Shown here: positions 29,613 to 39,406 of the stretch, piece by piece
How positions within the stretch are numbered: the first letter of the stretch is position 1
Layout of the letters: each line of letters starts with the position of its first letter
Source: Candidatus Caccoplasma merdipullorum
Lineage (GTDB): Bacteria; Bacteroidota; Bacteroidia; Bacteroidales; G3-4614
NCBI GenBank assembly: GCA_017694415.1
Contig: JADIMW010000078.1
Span: 1 to 54,178 of the forward strand
Direction of reading: 5' to 3'
Length of the DNA: 54,178 nucleotides
Program-made: the position numbers and the translations under genes
Notes under the pieces: model-generated
Database searches by the model: none
What the model saw: only the letters and a program-made list of their open reading frames with translations
What the model was told of the DNA's origin: nothing

Positions 29613-30326
29613 TTAAAAATTCAGCATATCCTTCATCGACAGCAGTCCGCACCTGTCTTTTGTAAACTCTGCCGCAACCACCGCGCCGAGGGCGAATCCC
29701 GCACGGCTTTTGGCATTGTGTGTAATACTTATCGTATCCACGTCCGATTCGTAAATTATCGTATGGATACCCGGAACCTCGTCCCTGCGGATAGCCGTAA
29801 TACCTATTTCGTCCGAAGCCGGAGCTTTCCCCTCGACCCATCCCGACTTGCGGTCGAGCGATTCGATAATCCCTTCGGCAAGCGTTATGGCCGTTCCGCT
29901 CGGAGCATCCAGTTTGTGGACATGATGAACCTCTTCCATTCTCACGTCATATCCGGGGAAACCGTTCATTATCTTTGCCAGATATTTGTTAAGGGCGAAA
30001 AACACGTTTACGCCGAGGCTGAAATTAGAAGCGTAAAAAAGCGTTGCGCCGTTTCGGCAAGCCTCCTCCACTTCAGGCAGGTCATTCAGCCACCCTGTTG
30101 TTCCCGACACCACCTTCACCCCTGCCGCAAAAGCCCTGCGGTAATTCTGCAATGCCGTTTTAGGAGTGGTAAACTCAATTGCCACATCCGAACTTGCAAA
30201 CTCGGGCGAATCGAAATCCTCCTGATTGTTTATATCGATTCTTACACTTATCTCATGACCTCTGGCGATGGCAATCTGTTCAATTGCCCTGCCCATTTTC
30301 CCGTATCCAATAAGAGCTATTTTCAT
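29613..30326 (-). CDS. dapB: 4-hydroxy-tetrahydrodipicolinate reductase
   Basis: MKIALIGYGKMGRAIEQ, VVSGTTGW, YASNFSLGVNVFFALN, EEVHHVHKLDAPSGTAI. Confidence 0.95.
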   Translation of the reverse strand: MKIALIGYGKMGRAIEQIAIARGHEISVRIDINNQEDFDSPEFASSDVAIEFTTPKTALQNYRRAFAAGVKVVSGTTGWLNDLPEVEEACRNGATLFYASNFSLGVNVFFALNKYLAKIMNGFPGYDVRMEEVHHVHKLDAPSGTAITLAEGIIESLDRKSGWVEGKAPASDEIGITAIRRDEVPGIHTIIYESDVDTISITHNAKSRAGFALGAVVAAEFTKDRCGLLSMKDMLNF

Positions 30327-30496
30327 AACAAAAAAACTTAACTGCAAAAGTAAAAACAAATAAGACAAAAAAGGTATGACTCAAAAGTCCGTGCCAAAAT
30401 TCCGTCAATATAACCTAAACAGAAAAGATTAACCCGTACCGCACTGTTGCACAGATAAAGCCGTTCTTCCCTCCTTAGGGTTTCCTTTGGCAAAAG

Positions 30497-30523
30497 TAGT
30501 GCAAACCGAGCGTACAGGCAAAT
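30497..30523 (+). repeat. 27-bp intergenic direct repeat, copy 1
   Basis: tagtgcaaaccgagcgtacaggcaaat, identical to 30707..30733; in this copy followed by an inverted arm (gtacaggcaaa / tttgcctgtac). Confidence 0.9.
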
Positions 30524-30706
30524 TTTTATTTGCCTGTACCTGTCGGGAAGCCATAACATGCAATCTGCGTCGTTGCCATCAGGTTTCGGGCTCGGCCGTT
30601 TACCATTAGTAAACTCAACTCGCCCTCACCTTCAGCGCCTTGCATCTTACACATTCTTGCTTCCCTTTAATCCCGTGCCTGCTTCCCCGACCGTACGGGA
30701 GAAAAA

Positions 30707-30733
30707 TAGTGCAAACCGAGCGTACAGGCAAAT
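30707..30733 (+). repeat. 27-bp intergenic direct repeat, copy 2
   Basis: tagtgcaaaccgagcgtacaggcaaat, identical to 30497..30523. Confidence 0.9.
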
Positions 30734-30856
30734 AAAATTCACTTGTACGCAAGAGCAGCCCGCTTCCTGCCCGAGCTGTTGCCCGTACTGCCATTAACCG
30801 CATGCCTGCTCCCTTTTTGCCCCCTGCTGCCGTTTTTATAGCCAGCGGCACTCGGA

Positions 30857-33800
30857 CTACTCTATTTCCACGATACGCCCCTCCGACAGATACCACAAAT
30901 ATCCCTTAACGTCGAAGTACCCCATACGTCTTACCAGCGACAAATAGTTCTGCATCTGTTTCCTGTGTTCGCCCCTTTCAGCTCCGAACTTGTAATCGAT
31001 AACCGAAACTTTACCGTTTCCGATAACAATCCTGTCGGGGCGCATCACCTGCGAGCCGGGTTGAAGAATCGACGTCTCGCGCAATACGGTTGCCTTGCCG
31101 TCGAACCACCCTTTTACACGCTCGTCAGACAAATGTGCGTTTATTAACGATGCCAATTTACGCCCCTCTTCAGCCGATATTTCCCCGTCCGATACGAACT
31201 GCCCTATACGTTTGTCCATGTCTTCTGCCGATACGATGCCGCTTAGCACTTCGTGCATCAGCGAACCGTAGTTACGAGCCGAAGCCGCATCGAAATATGT
31301 TGCGCCTCTCAGTTTCATTCGCAGCCTTTCGCCCGCCCGGACGGACTTGTATCGGAGGGTTTCGGCCTTTACCGCAACCTCTTCCCCGACACATTCAGGT
31401 TCATGTCCCGCGACATACCGCACAACCCTTCCGTTTTCGCTTTCCGTCCTTATCTCGTCAGGAAACTCGTCGGCCATTATGCTCAGAGCCCCTTGCAGAA
31501 CCTTATACATGTCGCCTGCGGGATTCTTGTTCGCACCCGTCAGTTCGGGAGCATATATTATCATATTGTGTCTGGCGCGGGTAAAAGCCACATAGGCGAT
31601 ATTCAGATTGTCGGTATAAGTCAGCATCTGTTCCGTCTCGTAAATGTCGGCATATTCCGATTCCCCCATATCTTTCTGCGCCTTTACCGGAACTTTCCAC
31701 GCCGGAGCCTCCGGGGTCTTGGCATTGCACCATACTATATTCCTGTCATCGACTCCCATTTTCCATTTGCAGAAAGGGATGAAAACCGTATCGAACTCCA
31801 GACCTTTCGATTTGTGTATGGTCATAATCCTTACCGCGTCGTTGCCCGGAGGCGATGAGAGCGATATTTTTTCCGACTCTCTCCCCCACCATTCAAGAAA
31901 GGCCGACAGGTTAGAACCGTGCCGCTCGGAATATTCCAGTACGCAATCCTGAAAAGCCTGTATGTACGGAACCTGCCTCTCGTCGTTGCCGATACCCAGA
32001 TAAGAAATAATCTCTTCGCACATGTCGAAAAGCGGCATGTTGGAAATCTTGTCAATCCATGCGGTCATGTTTTCATCCGCATCCTCCGTCTGTAAAGCAT
32101 ACCGTACCGCTTCCTCGCAATCCTTTCCGCGCAGCAGGGATGTTTCGTATCTCGCAAGAAAGCGATTGTTGCGGTTTTCCGGAGCCGCTATGAACCTCAA
32201 TATCGATATTATCAGACGGACACCCGTGGAGTTGCCGAGCAGCAGGGCTTCGTCCGATATGACCCTGAATTTCCGTGCCGTCTTCTCCTCCGACAACCGT
32301 TTCAGAATATATTCCGCAATAAACGCCGTCTCCTTCTTTTGCCTTACAAGTATGGCCATTCCCGACGGAGAAATCCCCCTTTCCGTCAATCGGCAAATAT
32401 CGTCGTACAGTTTTTCGGCGGCCGCAAGATTGAAATCGTTCGAAACCGCGCTCCTCTCGGCAGGAATAATATTTATGCTTACAAACCCCTCATCTCGGGC
32501 TTTCCCTTCGGGTAGCTTCTGGCACACATCGCCGTATGCCTCCCCGATAACGTTTCTCATCTCAGGCTTTTCGATAGAATTCTGAAGCAGTTTTACGGCA
32601 ATCGGGAAAAAACGGTTGTTGAAACCGACGATATTCCCGTCGCTCCGCCAATTCGTGTCCAGTCCGTAAACGCCCGTATCTTCGCGTCTTACAGGCGAGT
32701 CGTCCGAAGCCAGCGAGCGGAGCAGCCTCCAGTCCGAATTCCTCCAACGGTAAATACTCTGCTTAATATCCCCCACTATAAGGTTCTTGCCCCCCGACGC
32801 TATGCTCTCTGCAATAAGAGGGAAGAAGTTTTTCCACTGCATTCTCGACGTATCCTGAAACTCGTCTATCATAAAATGACGGATGAATACGCCGGTCTTT
32901 TCATAAACGAAAGGCGTATCGTTGCCGTCTATAATTTTGTTCAGCAACTCCGTCGTGTCCGACAGCAGCATTATGTTCCGTTCCCGCTCTATCTCCCGTA
33001 TATGTTTGTCTATGTCGCTCAAAATGCCGAAAGAGTAGAGTTCCTGACACGTCTTTTTAGCCGTAACGTAAGGTTTGTACTCCTTTTCGAACAGTTCGGC
33101 AATCTGTTCCACTGTTTTAGCCGCTTTCAGCCGTTCCACCGCATCGACCGTATGTTGCGAGGCATCCTTTTGCGCCCATTTGTCGGGGATGTCGGGCAGC
33201 GACAAAAACGTTTTGTTCGGTAATGTAACCTTCGTCAAAGGTTTCAGAAAGAAGTTCAGAGGCGATGCGCTCCGTTTGTACAGTTCGGTATTCTCCACTC
33301 CTTTCAGTATCGCCGCCCCTTCGGCATGCAGCTTGCGCACTTCCGACTCAAACGTCCGTATAATCCTCTTTAAAAACGAGTTGTAACTCTCTATCCCCGT
33401 CTTGTCGGGCAGTTCGTCTTCATCCGCGGCGTTTCGCCATTCCTTGTACCCTTCGTTAAACAACTGTTGCGACAGGCTGCTTATGCTGTTCTCGGGAGCA
33501 TTCCATTTCTTCCCCTCCTCGATAGCCTCCTCGTTGTATTTCAGCAGCCACCGCGTAAGTTCCCTGCTGTCGTCCGTGTCGAGCGACGAGTACATCCGTT
33601 CAATCGCTTCGTCGGTAACCCCTTTGGCGTTTATCTCCACATTATACCCCCCCTGCAACCCTATATCTCTTGCAAAGGCGCGCATGGTACGCTGGAAAAA
33701 TGCGTCTATCGTGGAGATGTTGAAATTCGAATAATCGTGCAGCAGATTGAACAGCGTCTCGCCGGCCTTTTGCGACAGCGCCCCTTTGTCGGCGGCGCAA

Positions 33801-34078
33801 CCCGCTTCAATAAGGCTGTCGGCAACCGAAGCCGGCTTCTGCTCGGAGTAGAGCGAAAACAGCGTCTCCACAACTCTCCGTTTCATCTCCTCGGTAGCTT
33901 TGTTCGTAAAAGTAACGGCGAGGATACGGCGATACCCTTTGTGCAGTTCCGACGGCAACATTCCCCCGTCGTCGTCCGACAACAGAATCTTCAGATAGTT
34001 CAGGGTAAGCGTATAGGTCTTCCCCGAACCCGCCGAAGCCATATATATGTCAAGAGGCTTTTCTCTGTTCATAAACAA
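30857..34078 (-). CDS. UvrD/Rep-type helicase with C-terminal RecB-like nuclease (AddA/RecB-like)
   Basis: IYMASAGSGKTYTLTLNYLKIL (Walker A), MIDEFQDTSRMQWKNFFPL, VGDIKQSIYRWRNSDW, MTIHKSKGLEFDTVFIPF; C-terminal RPDRIVIGNGKVSVIDYKFG nuclease motif. Confidence 0.93.
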   Translation of the reverse strand: MFMNREKPLDIYMASAGSGKTYTLTLNYLKILLSDDDGGMLPSELHKGYRRILAVTFTNKATEEMKRRVVETLFSLYSEQKPASVADSLIEAGCAADKGALSQKAGETLFNLLHDYSNFNISTIDAFFQRTMRAFARDIGLQGGYNVEINAKGVTDEAIERMYSSLDTDDSRELTRWLLKYNEEAIEEGKKWNAPENSISSLSQQLFNEGYKEWRNAADEDELPDKTGIESYNSFLKRIIRTFESEVRKLHAEGAAILKGVENTELYKRSASPLNFFLKPLTKVTLPNKTFLSLPDIPDKWAQKDASQHTVDAVERLKAAKTVEQIAELFEKEYKPYVTAKKTCQELYSFGILSDIDKHIREIERERNIMLLSDTTELLNKIIDGNDTPFVYEKTGVFIRHFMIDEFQDTSRMQWKNFFPLIAESIASGGKNLIVGDIKQSIYRWRNSDWRLLRSLASDDSPVRREDTGVYGLDTNWRSDGNIVGFNNRFFPIAVKLLQNSIEKPEMRNVIGEAYGDVCQKLPEGKARDEGFVSINIIPAERSAVSNDFNLAAAEKLYDDICRLTERGISPSGMAILVRQKKETAFIAEYILKRLSEEKTARKFRVISDEALLLGNSTGVRLIISILRFIAAPENRNNRFLARYETSLLRGKDCEEAVRYALQTEDADENMTAWIDKISNMPLFDMCEEIISYLGIGNDERQVPYIQAFQDCVLEYSERHGSNLSAFLEWWGRESEKISLSSPPGNDAVRIMTIHKSKGLEFDTVFIPFCKWKMGVDDRNIVWCNAKTPEAPAWKVPVKAQKDMGESEYADIYETEQMLTYTDNLNIAYVAFTRARHNMIIYAPELTGANKNPAGDMYKVLQGALSIMADEFPDEIRTESENGRVVRYVAGHEPECVGEEVAVKAETLRYKSVRAGERLRMKLRGATYFDAASARNYGSLMHEVLSGIVSAEDMDKRIGQFVSDGEISAEEGRKLASLINAHLSDERVKGWFDGKATVLRETSILQPGSQVMRPDRIVIGNGKVSVIDYKFGAERGEHRKQMQNYLSLVRRMGYFDVKGYLWYLSEGRIVEIE

Positions 34079-34113
34079 CTATACCTTCAGACACGCAGCA
34101 TGTAAACCGTCCG

Positions 34114-34461
34114 TCAAATAATCCGGCATTTCGCATACCCCTCTTTTAACAGCAACTCCATTACCCTGTTTCGGAAATCACCCTGAATAATAATCTCGCC
34201 CTCCTTGGCCGACCCTCCGGTGCCGATTTTCGATTTCAGTTTCGTCGCAAGAGCGGCAATCTCGTCGTCGCTCCCTTCAATACCCGTAATCAGAGTAACC
34301 GTTTTACCGCCTCGGTTTCGCTTGTCCAGCTTAATCCGTACCTGCTGTTTCTCCTTAGGCGCGGCATGAACATCGTCCTCCTCCCCGTTGTCATATTTAA
34401 AATCGGGATTTGTCGAATAAACGATGTTAAGCCTGCTCTTCCAATCGTTGCTGTTGCTCAT
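34114..34461 (-). CDS. SUI1/eIF1-family translation initiation factor (YciH-like)
   Basis: QVRIKLDKRNRGGKTVTLITGIEGSDDEIAALATKLKSKIGTGGSAKEGEIIIQGDFRNRVMELLLKEGY. Confidence 0.93.
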   Translation of the reverse strand: MSNSNDWKSRLNIVYSTNPDFKYDNGEEDDVHAAPKEKQQVRIKLDKRNRGGKTVTLITGIEGSDDEIAALATKLKSKIGTGGSAKEGEIIIQGDFRNRVMELLLKEGYAKCRII

Positions 34462-34613
34462 CTTTAAAAATATGAATATGTTACTGTAAAAACATGCCGT
34501 AAAGCAAAGGTACTATTTCTGCCCAACCCCCGCAACCCGTACCGGCATATAAAAACTTTTTACTATATTCGCACAGTTAAAACAGAGGTTATAAACAATA
34601 TACGATTGAAAGG

Positions 34614-35246
34614 ATGATACTCCCGGAACCGACGTTAAGAAGACTGCCGTGGTACTTGGCGCACCTGAAGCTGATGGGCGACAGCGGGGCTGAATACGTT
34701 TCATCCACGCAGATAGCCGCCGCTACCAATGTCGATGCGTCGCAAGTAGCCAAAGACCTTTCGTTCATAGGAATCTCCGGTAAAACCCGTGTCGGATATG
34801 AAGTAAAATCTCTTGCTGCGGCGTTGGAAGACTTTCTCGGATTCACCAGCACACACAATGCCTGCATATTCGGAGTGGGAAGTCTCGGCGGCGCACTGCT
34901 GCAAGATACCGGACTGGAGCAGTACGGCATGAAACTCGTAGCCGGATTCGATGTGCGCAAAGATATGATAGGCCGTCGCATAAACGGCATCCCGATATAC
35001 GATGTGGCCGATTTCGCCAAAGTGCAGCGCGAAAAAAAGATAAACATAGGAATCCTAACCGTACCCGTCGAGAGGGCGCAGGCGACGGCCGATTTGATGA
35101 CGGCAGGCGGGATAAAGGCAATATGGAATTTCACCCCATACCGTATAAGAGTGGCAAAAGGAATAGTAGTTCAGAACACCTCCATATATGCGCATCTGGC
35201 CGTAATGTTCAACCGATTAAACGAATTAAACCGCGACGCCGAATGA
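34614..35246 (+). CDS. rex: Redox-sensing transcriptional repressor Rex
   Basis: VSSTQIAAATNVDASQVAKDLSFIGISGKTRVGYEV, IFGVGSLGGALLQ, GGIKAIWNFTPYRI. Confidence 0.95.
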   Translation: MILPEPTLRRLPWYLAHLKLMGDSGAEYVSSTQIAAATNVDASQVAKDLSFIGISGKTRVGYEVKSLAAALEDFLGFTSTHNACIFGVGSLGGALLQDTGLEQYGMKLVAGFDVRKDMIGRRINGIPIYDVADFAKVQREKKINIGILTVPVERAQATADLMTAGGIKAIWNFTPYRIRVAKGIVVQNTSIYAHLAVMFNRLNELNRDAE

Positions 35247-35857
35247 AGATAATAGCAGTAGGGTGGAACTATCAGGCACACAATAAAGAACTCGATAATC
35301 CGTTATTACCCAAAGAACCGACGATATTTCTCAAGCCCGATTCAGCTTTGCTCAAGGACGGCAAGCCCTTTTTCCTCCCCGATTTCTCCTCGCGTATCGA
35401 GTACGAAGCCGAGCTGGTGGTAAGGATAAGCCGACTTGGAAAAAATATCGCAACCCGTTTTGCCTCGCGCTATTACGATGCGGTAACGGTAGGCATCGAC
35501 TTTACGGCACGCGACATACAGCAAAAGATGCGCAGCGAAGGCGGGCCTTGGGACATAAGCAAAGGATTCGATTCATCGGCAGTAATAGGCGAGTTCATTC
35601 CGATAGCGGAATCGGGGCTTCCCGGAGCGACGGAGTTCGCTCTTTCGATAAACGGAAACGAAGTACAGCGGGGAATAACCTCCGACATGATTTTCGGCAT
35701 AGACGAAATAATCTCGTACGTAAGCCGTTTCTATACGATAAAGACCGGCGACCTCATCTATACCGGAACGCCGTATGGAGTAGGCCCCGTAAAAATAGGC
35801 GACCACCTCGAAGGGTATATAGGCACGCGCAAGCTGCTCGATTTTTACGTTCGATAA
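35243..35857 (+). CDS. Fumarylacetoacetate hydrolase family protein
   Basis: MKIIAVGWNYQAHNKEL, RIEYEAELVVRI, VTVGIDFTARDIQ, GDLIYTGTPYGVGPV; overlaps the rex stop (ATGA). Confidence 0.92.
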   Translation: MKIIAVGWNYQAHNKELDNPLLPKEPTIFLKPDSALLKDGKPFFLPDFSSRIEYEAELVVRISRLGKNIATRFASRYYDAVTVGIDFTARDIQQKMRSEGGPWDISKGFDSSAVIGEFIPIAESGLPGATEFALSINGNEVQRGITSDMIFGIDEIISYVSRFYTIKTGDLIYTGTPYGVGPVKIGDHLEGYIGTRKLLDFYVR

Positions 35858-35931
35858 TCCGTGATTGCAAACGTCAAGTGCGGCGGCAGTCGGTTCAGAA
35901 AGAGAAAAAACAGTTTCTCGCGATGCAGATT

Positions 35932-38900
35932 ATGAAAAGACAATTGAACCGCATATACGCCATGTTGGCCGCGATGCTTATCACCGTGGAGAGTTTCGCA
36001 TTGCCCGCATCCGACTATACCGGCAAGTCGGTACTCGCCGAAGGACGGTGGGTAAAAATAAGCGTCGTAACAAGCGGAATCTACCAAATAACCCATTCCG
36101 AACTGCAATCGTGGGGATTCAATCCGTCAAAAGTAAAAATATACGGATACGGCGGAGCAATGCTCTCCGAGAAATTCAGCGACCCATATATCGACGACCT
36201 GCCCCAAATACCCGTACTGCGGACAGGCGACCGCATCCTCTTTTACGCACAAGGGACGGTTTTGTGGGAGAATAGCGGCAACGGTTTCACACACACCCAG
36301 AACTGTTACGCCACGGCAGGGTACTATTTCATAACCGAAAACGACGAACCCGTTGCCACAATTCAGCAAAAAGACGACAACGCCGCACGGCAGGCCACGA
36401 CGACAACACTATTCGACGATTACGCCCTATACGAAAACGAACTCTACAATATAGGGAACATGGGGCGCAATCTGTACGGCGAAGACTTCGTCTATACCAC
36501 CACGCGCGACTTTACGTTCGACATACCCGGAATATCGGGCGACGTAACCATGCAGGTCGATTTCGTCGCAAAACTCGCCACCTCCGCAAAACTGACGATA
36601 AAACACAACGGAACCGACCTTACCGCCGGCGATGCCAACAATATATCGGCATTCGGAAGCAGCGACGACTGGTATTATACGGCAGGCAAACTGACAACAA
36701 TAAAAAAGACGTTCACCCCCGACCCGTCCGCTCCCGACGTAATAACCCTGCAACTTAAGGCCACATCCTCCGTAACGGCGCGACTCGATTATATAAAGCT
36801 GCAGATGAAACGCGAACTGAAACTGTACGGAGGAGCGGTGAAGTTCCGTTCGCTGAACGCGTCGAACAGCTACATCCGTTACAACATAGACGTAACAGGT
36901 TACAATAACGTCCATGTATGGGATGTAAGCGAGCATCATTCGCCCGTGGAGATAAACGCGGCACGCGAAGGAAACACCCTGTCGTTCACCCCGCAGACGC
37001 TTGGCGTACACGAATACGCGGCGTTCGACGAAAACGTACAATATCCGTCGCCCGCCTATATAGGCGAAGTAGCCAACCAGAACCTGCACGGACTGGAGCG
37101 TGCCGACCTCGTTATAATATGCCCGTCGCAGTTCTATTCACAAGCCAAAAGGCTGGCCGAGTTCCACCTCGAGCACGACAACATCTCCTCCATTATAGTA
37201 AGCCCGGAACTGATATATAACGAGTTCTCGTCCGGCAAACCCGATGCCACGGCCTACCGCCGGTTTATGAAAATGTTCTACGACCGTGCCGAATCGGCAG
37301 GCGACGCAACCCTCTACCCCCGTTACCTCCTGCTCTTCGGCGACGGCTCGTGCGACAACCGCCACATAACCGAACAGTGGAAAGGGTACAACTATCCGTT
37401 CCTCCTTACATTCCAGTCGAAAGAGAGTCTCGACGAAAGGTCGGGATACGTAACCGACGACTACTTCGCCTTCCTTAAAGATTCCGACGGAACAAACCTC
37501 CTTTCCGACAAACCCGTAATAGGCGTGGGACGCTTCCCGGTACGCACCGTTACGGAAGCTACGGTGGCCGTCGATAAACTGATAAATTACAGTACAAGCA
37601 GCGACTACGGAATATGGAAAAACGACATCTGTCTGGTAGCCGACGACGGGAACGCCTCCGAACACATGAAACAGTGCGATGACCTCGCCGATATAATAAA
37701 CACGGGACACCCCGAGTTCCTCCCCTCAAAAATCTATATCGACGCCTATACAAAACAAGGAGCATCGAGCGGAGGCACATACCCCGAAGCCAAAGAAGAC
37801 ATGCTCAGGCAGCTCGACAACGGAGTACTCATACTCAACTACGTAGGGCACGGTTCGGCCAACGGGTGGACGGACGAAAAAATGCTGACGATGCAGGACA
37901 TAAAAAAAATGTACCTGAAGCGGTTGCCGTTGTTCATAACCGCCACGTGCGACTTCAGCCGTTTCGACGCCCTCACCAATTCCGGCGGCGAAGAACTCTT
38001 CCTCAACAGCAAGGGGGGCGGCATAGCACTTATCTCCACATCGCGTGTAGTCTATATAAGCAAGAACGGCACATACAACAAAATGCTGATAACGCACATA
38101 TTCGACAGGGACGAAAACGGCGAACGCTACCGTTTGGGCGATGCCATGCGTCTGTCGAAAAGCGCCGTAACCGATTATTACGGCAGCGACATGAACAAGC
38201 TGAACTTCATACTGCTGGGCGACCCGGCCCTTCAACTCGCTTTCCCCGGCTATAAAATAAAGGTAACCGAGATAAACGGCAAGGCCGTAACAGGCAATCC
38301 CGAAGATATAGAGATGCAGGCCCGCGCCGAGATAACCGTAAAAGGAATAATCCTCGATGAAGAAGGGAACAAGGACGAAACCTTCAACGGAACAATCGAA
38401 CAACGTTTGTACGATTCCGAAACAGAGATAACCACACACGGCAACGGCGACGCAGGAGAACCCTATACCTTCAAGCGGAGAACCAACAAACTCTATTCCG
38501 GAAGCGACAAGGTAGAAAACGGAGAGTTCACATTCACGTTCAAGATGCCCAAAGAACTGAACTATACCGACGAACCCGGCCTGCTCAACATGTACGCATA
38601 CGATACGAGCCGAGGCATAGAAGCGCACGGGACATCGCAGGACTTCATAGTAAACGGCATGGATACCGAAGCCGAAGCCGATACCGAAGGGCCGACGATA
38701 GAATCCTTCTACCTCAACACCTCGGCGTTCAGCTACGGAGTCACTATAAACGAAACCCCGGTATTTTTTGCGCAGGTATATGACAAATCCGGAATAAACG
38801 TATCGGGCATAGGGCTCGGACACGACATGACGATTAAAATCGACAACTCCTCCAGCATGGAGTACGTCGTAAACGACTATTTCTCATCCTCCCCCGGCGA

Positions 38901-39348
38901 TTTCGGACGCGGAACAGTCCAGTACCAGCTCCCCGCACTCTCCGCCGGCGAACACACCCTTACGTTCAAAGTCTGGGATACCGAAGGGAACTCATCCGAA
39001 AAAAGCACCATGTTCAAAGTCGATACAGGACAAGAGCCCGATATAATAATGCTCTATACCGACAAGAACCCGGTAAAGGAACAAGCCAACTTCTATATAC
39101 GGCACGACAGACCCGATATGATAATGGACGTAAAGATAACCGTTTACGACCTTACCGGAACACAACTGTGGAGTACGCAGGCAGAGAGCGTCTCCGACAA
39201 ATGGACAACCGAACCTGTAACGTGGAATCTTACCGACGCATCCGGCAAACGCGTTCCGCCGGGCATATACATATACAAGGCCGAGGCCAACACCGAAGGA
39301 AGCCGCATCTCATCCGAGTCCAAAAAAATCGTCGTGCTGGCACAATAA
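35932..39348 (+). CDS. porU: Type IX secretion system sortase PorU (C25 gingipain-like peptidase)
   Basis: VLNYVGHGSANGWTDEKMLT, FITATCDFSRFDALTNSGGEELFLNSKGGGIALISTSRVVY, C-terminal DLTGTQLWSTQ...PPGIYIYKA domain. Start 35923 or 35932; the track start at 35548 is an overextension. Confidence 0.9.
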   Translation: MKRQLNRIYAMLAAMLITVESFALPASDYTGKSVLAEGRWVKISVVTSGIYQITHSELQSWGFNPSKVKIYGYGGAMLSEKFSDPYIDDLPQIPVLRTGDRILFYAQGTVLWENSGNGFTHTQNCYATAGYYFITENDEPVATIQQKDDNAARQATTTTLFDDYALYENELYNIGNMGRNLYGEDFVYTTTRDFTFDIPGISGDVTMQVDFVAKLATSAKLTIKHNGTDLTAGDANNISAFGSSDDWYYTAGKLTTIKKTFTPDPSAPDVITLQLKATSSVTARLDYIKLQMKRELKLYGGAVKFRSLNASNSYIRYNIDVTGYNNVHVWDVSEHHSPVEINAAREGNTLSFTPQTLGVHEYAAFDENVQYPSPAYIGEVANQNLHGLERADLVIICPSQFYSQAKRLAEFHLEHDNISSIIVSPELIYNEFSSGKPDATAYRRFMKMFYDRAESAGDATLYPRYLLLFGDGSCDNRHITEQWKGYNYPFLLTFQSKESLDERSGYVTDDYFAFLKDSDGTNLLSDKPVIGVGRFPVRTVTEATVAVDKLINYSTSSDYGIWKNDICLVADDGNASEHMKQCDDLADIINTGHPEFLPSKIYIDAYTKQGASSGGTYPEAKEDMLRQLDNGVLILNYVGHGSANGWTDEKMLTMQDIKKMYLKRLPLFITATCDFSRFDALTNSGGEELFLNSKGGGIALISTSRVVYISKNGTYNKMLITHIFDRDENGERYRLGDAMRLSKSAVTDYYGSDMNKLNFILLGDPALQLAFPGYKIKVTEINGKAVTGNPEDIEMQARAEITVKGIILDEEGNKDETFNGTIEQRLYDSETEITTHGNGDAGEPYTFKRRTNKLYSGSDKVENGEFTFTFKMPKELNYTDEPGLLNMYAYDTSRGIEAHGTSQDFIVNGMDTEAEADTEGPTIESFYLNTSAFSYGVTINETPVFFAQVYDKSGINVSGIGLGHDMTIKIDNSSSMEYVVNDYFSSSPGDFGRGTVQYQLPALSAGEHTLTFKVWDTEGNSSEKSTMFKVDTGQEPDIIMLYTDKNPVKEQANFYIRHDRPDMIMDVKITVYDLTGTQLWSTQAESVSDKWTTEPVTWNLTDASGKRVPPGIYIYKAEANTEGSRISSESKKIVVLAQ

Positions 39349-39406
39349 AAAGCCGTATAAGCAGTTTTAAATAATACATGTACATACGCATACGAAAAGG
39401 AAAAAG

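Noticed and set aside
35548-35931. N-terminal extension of the porU ORF
   Set aside because: Overlaps the FAH gene in another frame; signal peptide begins at 35923/35932.
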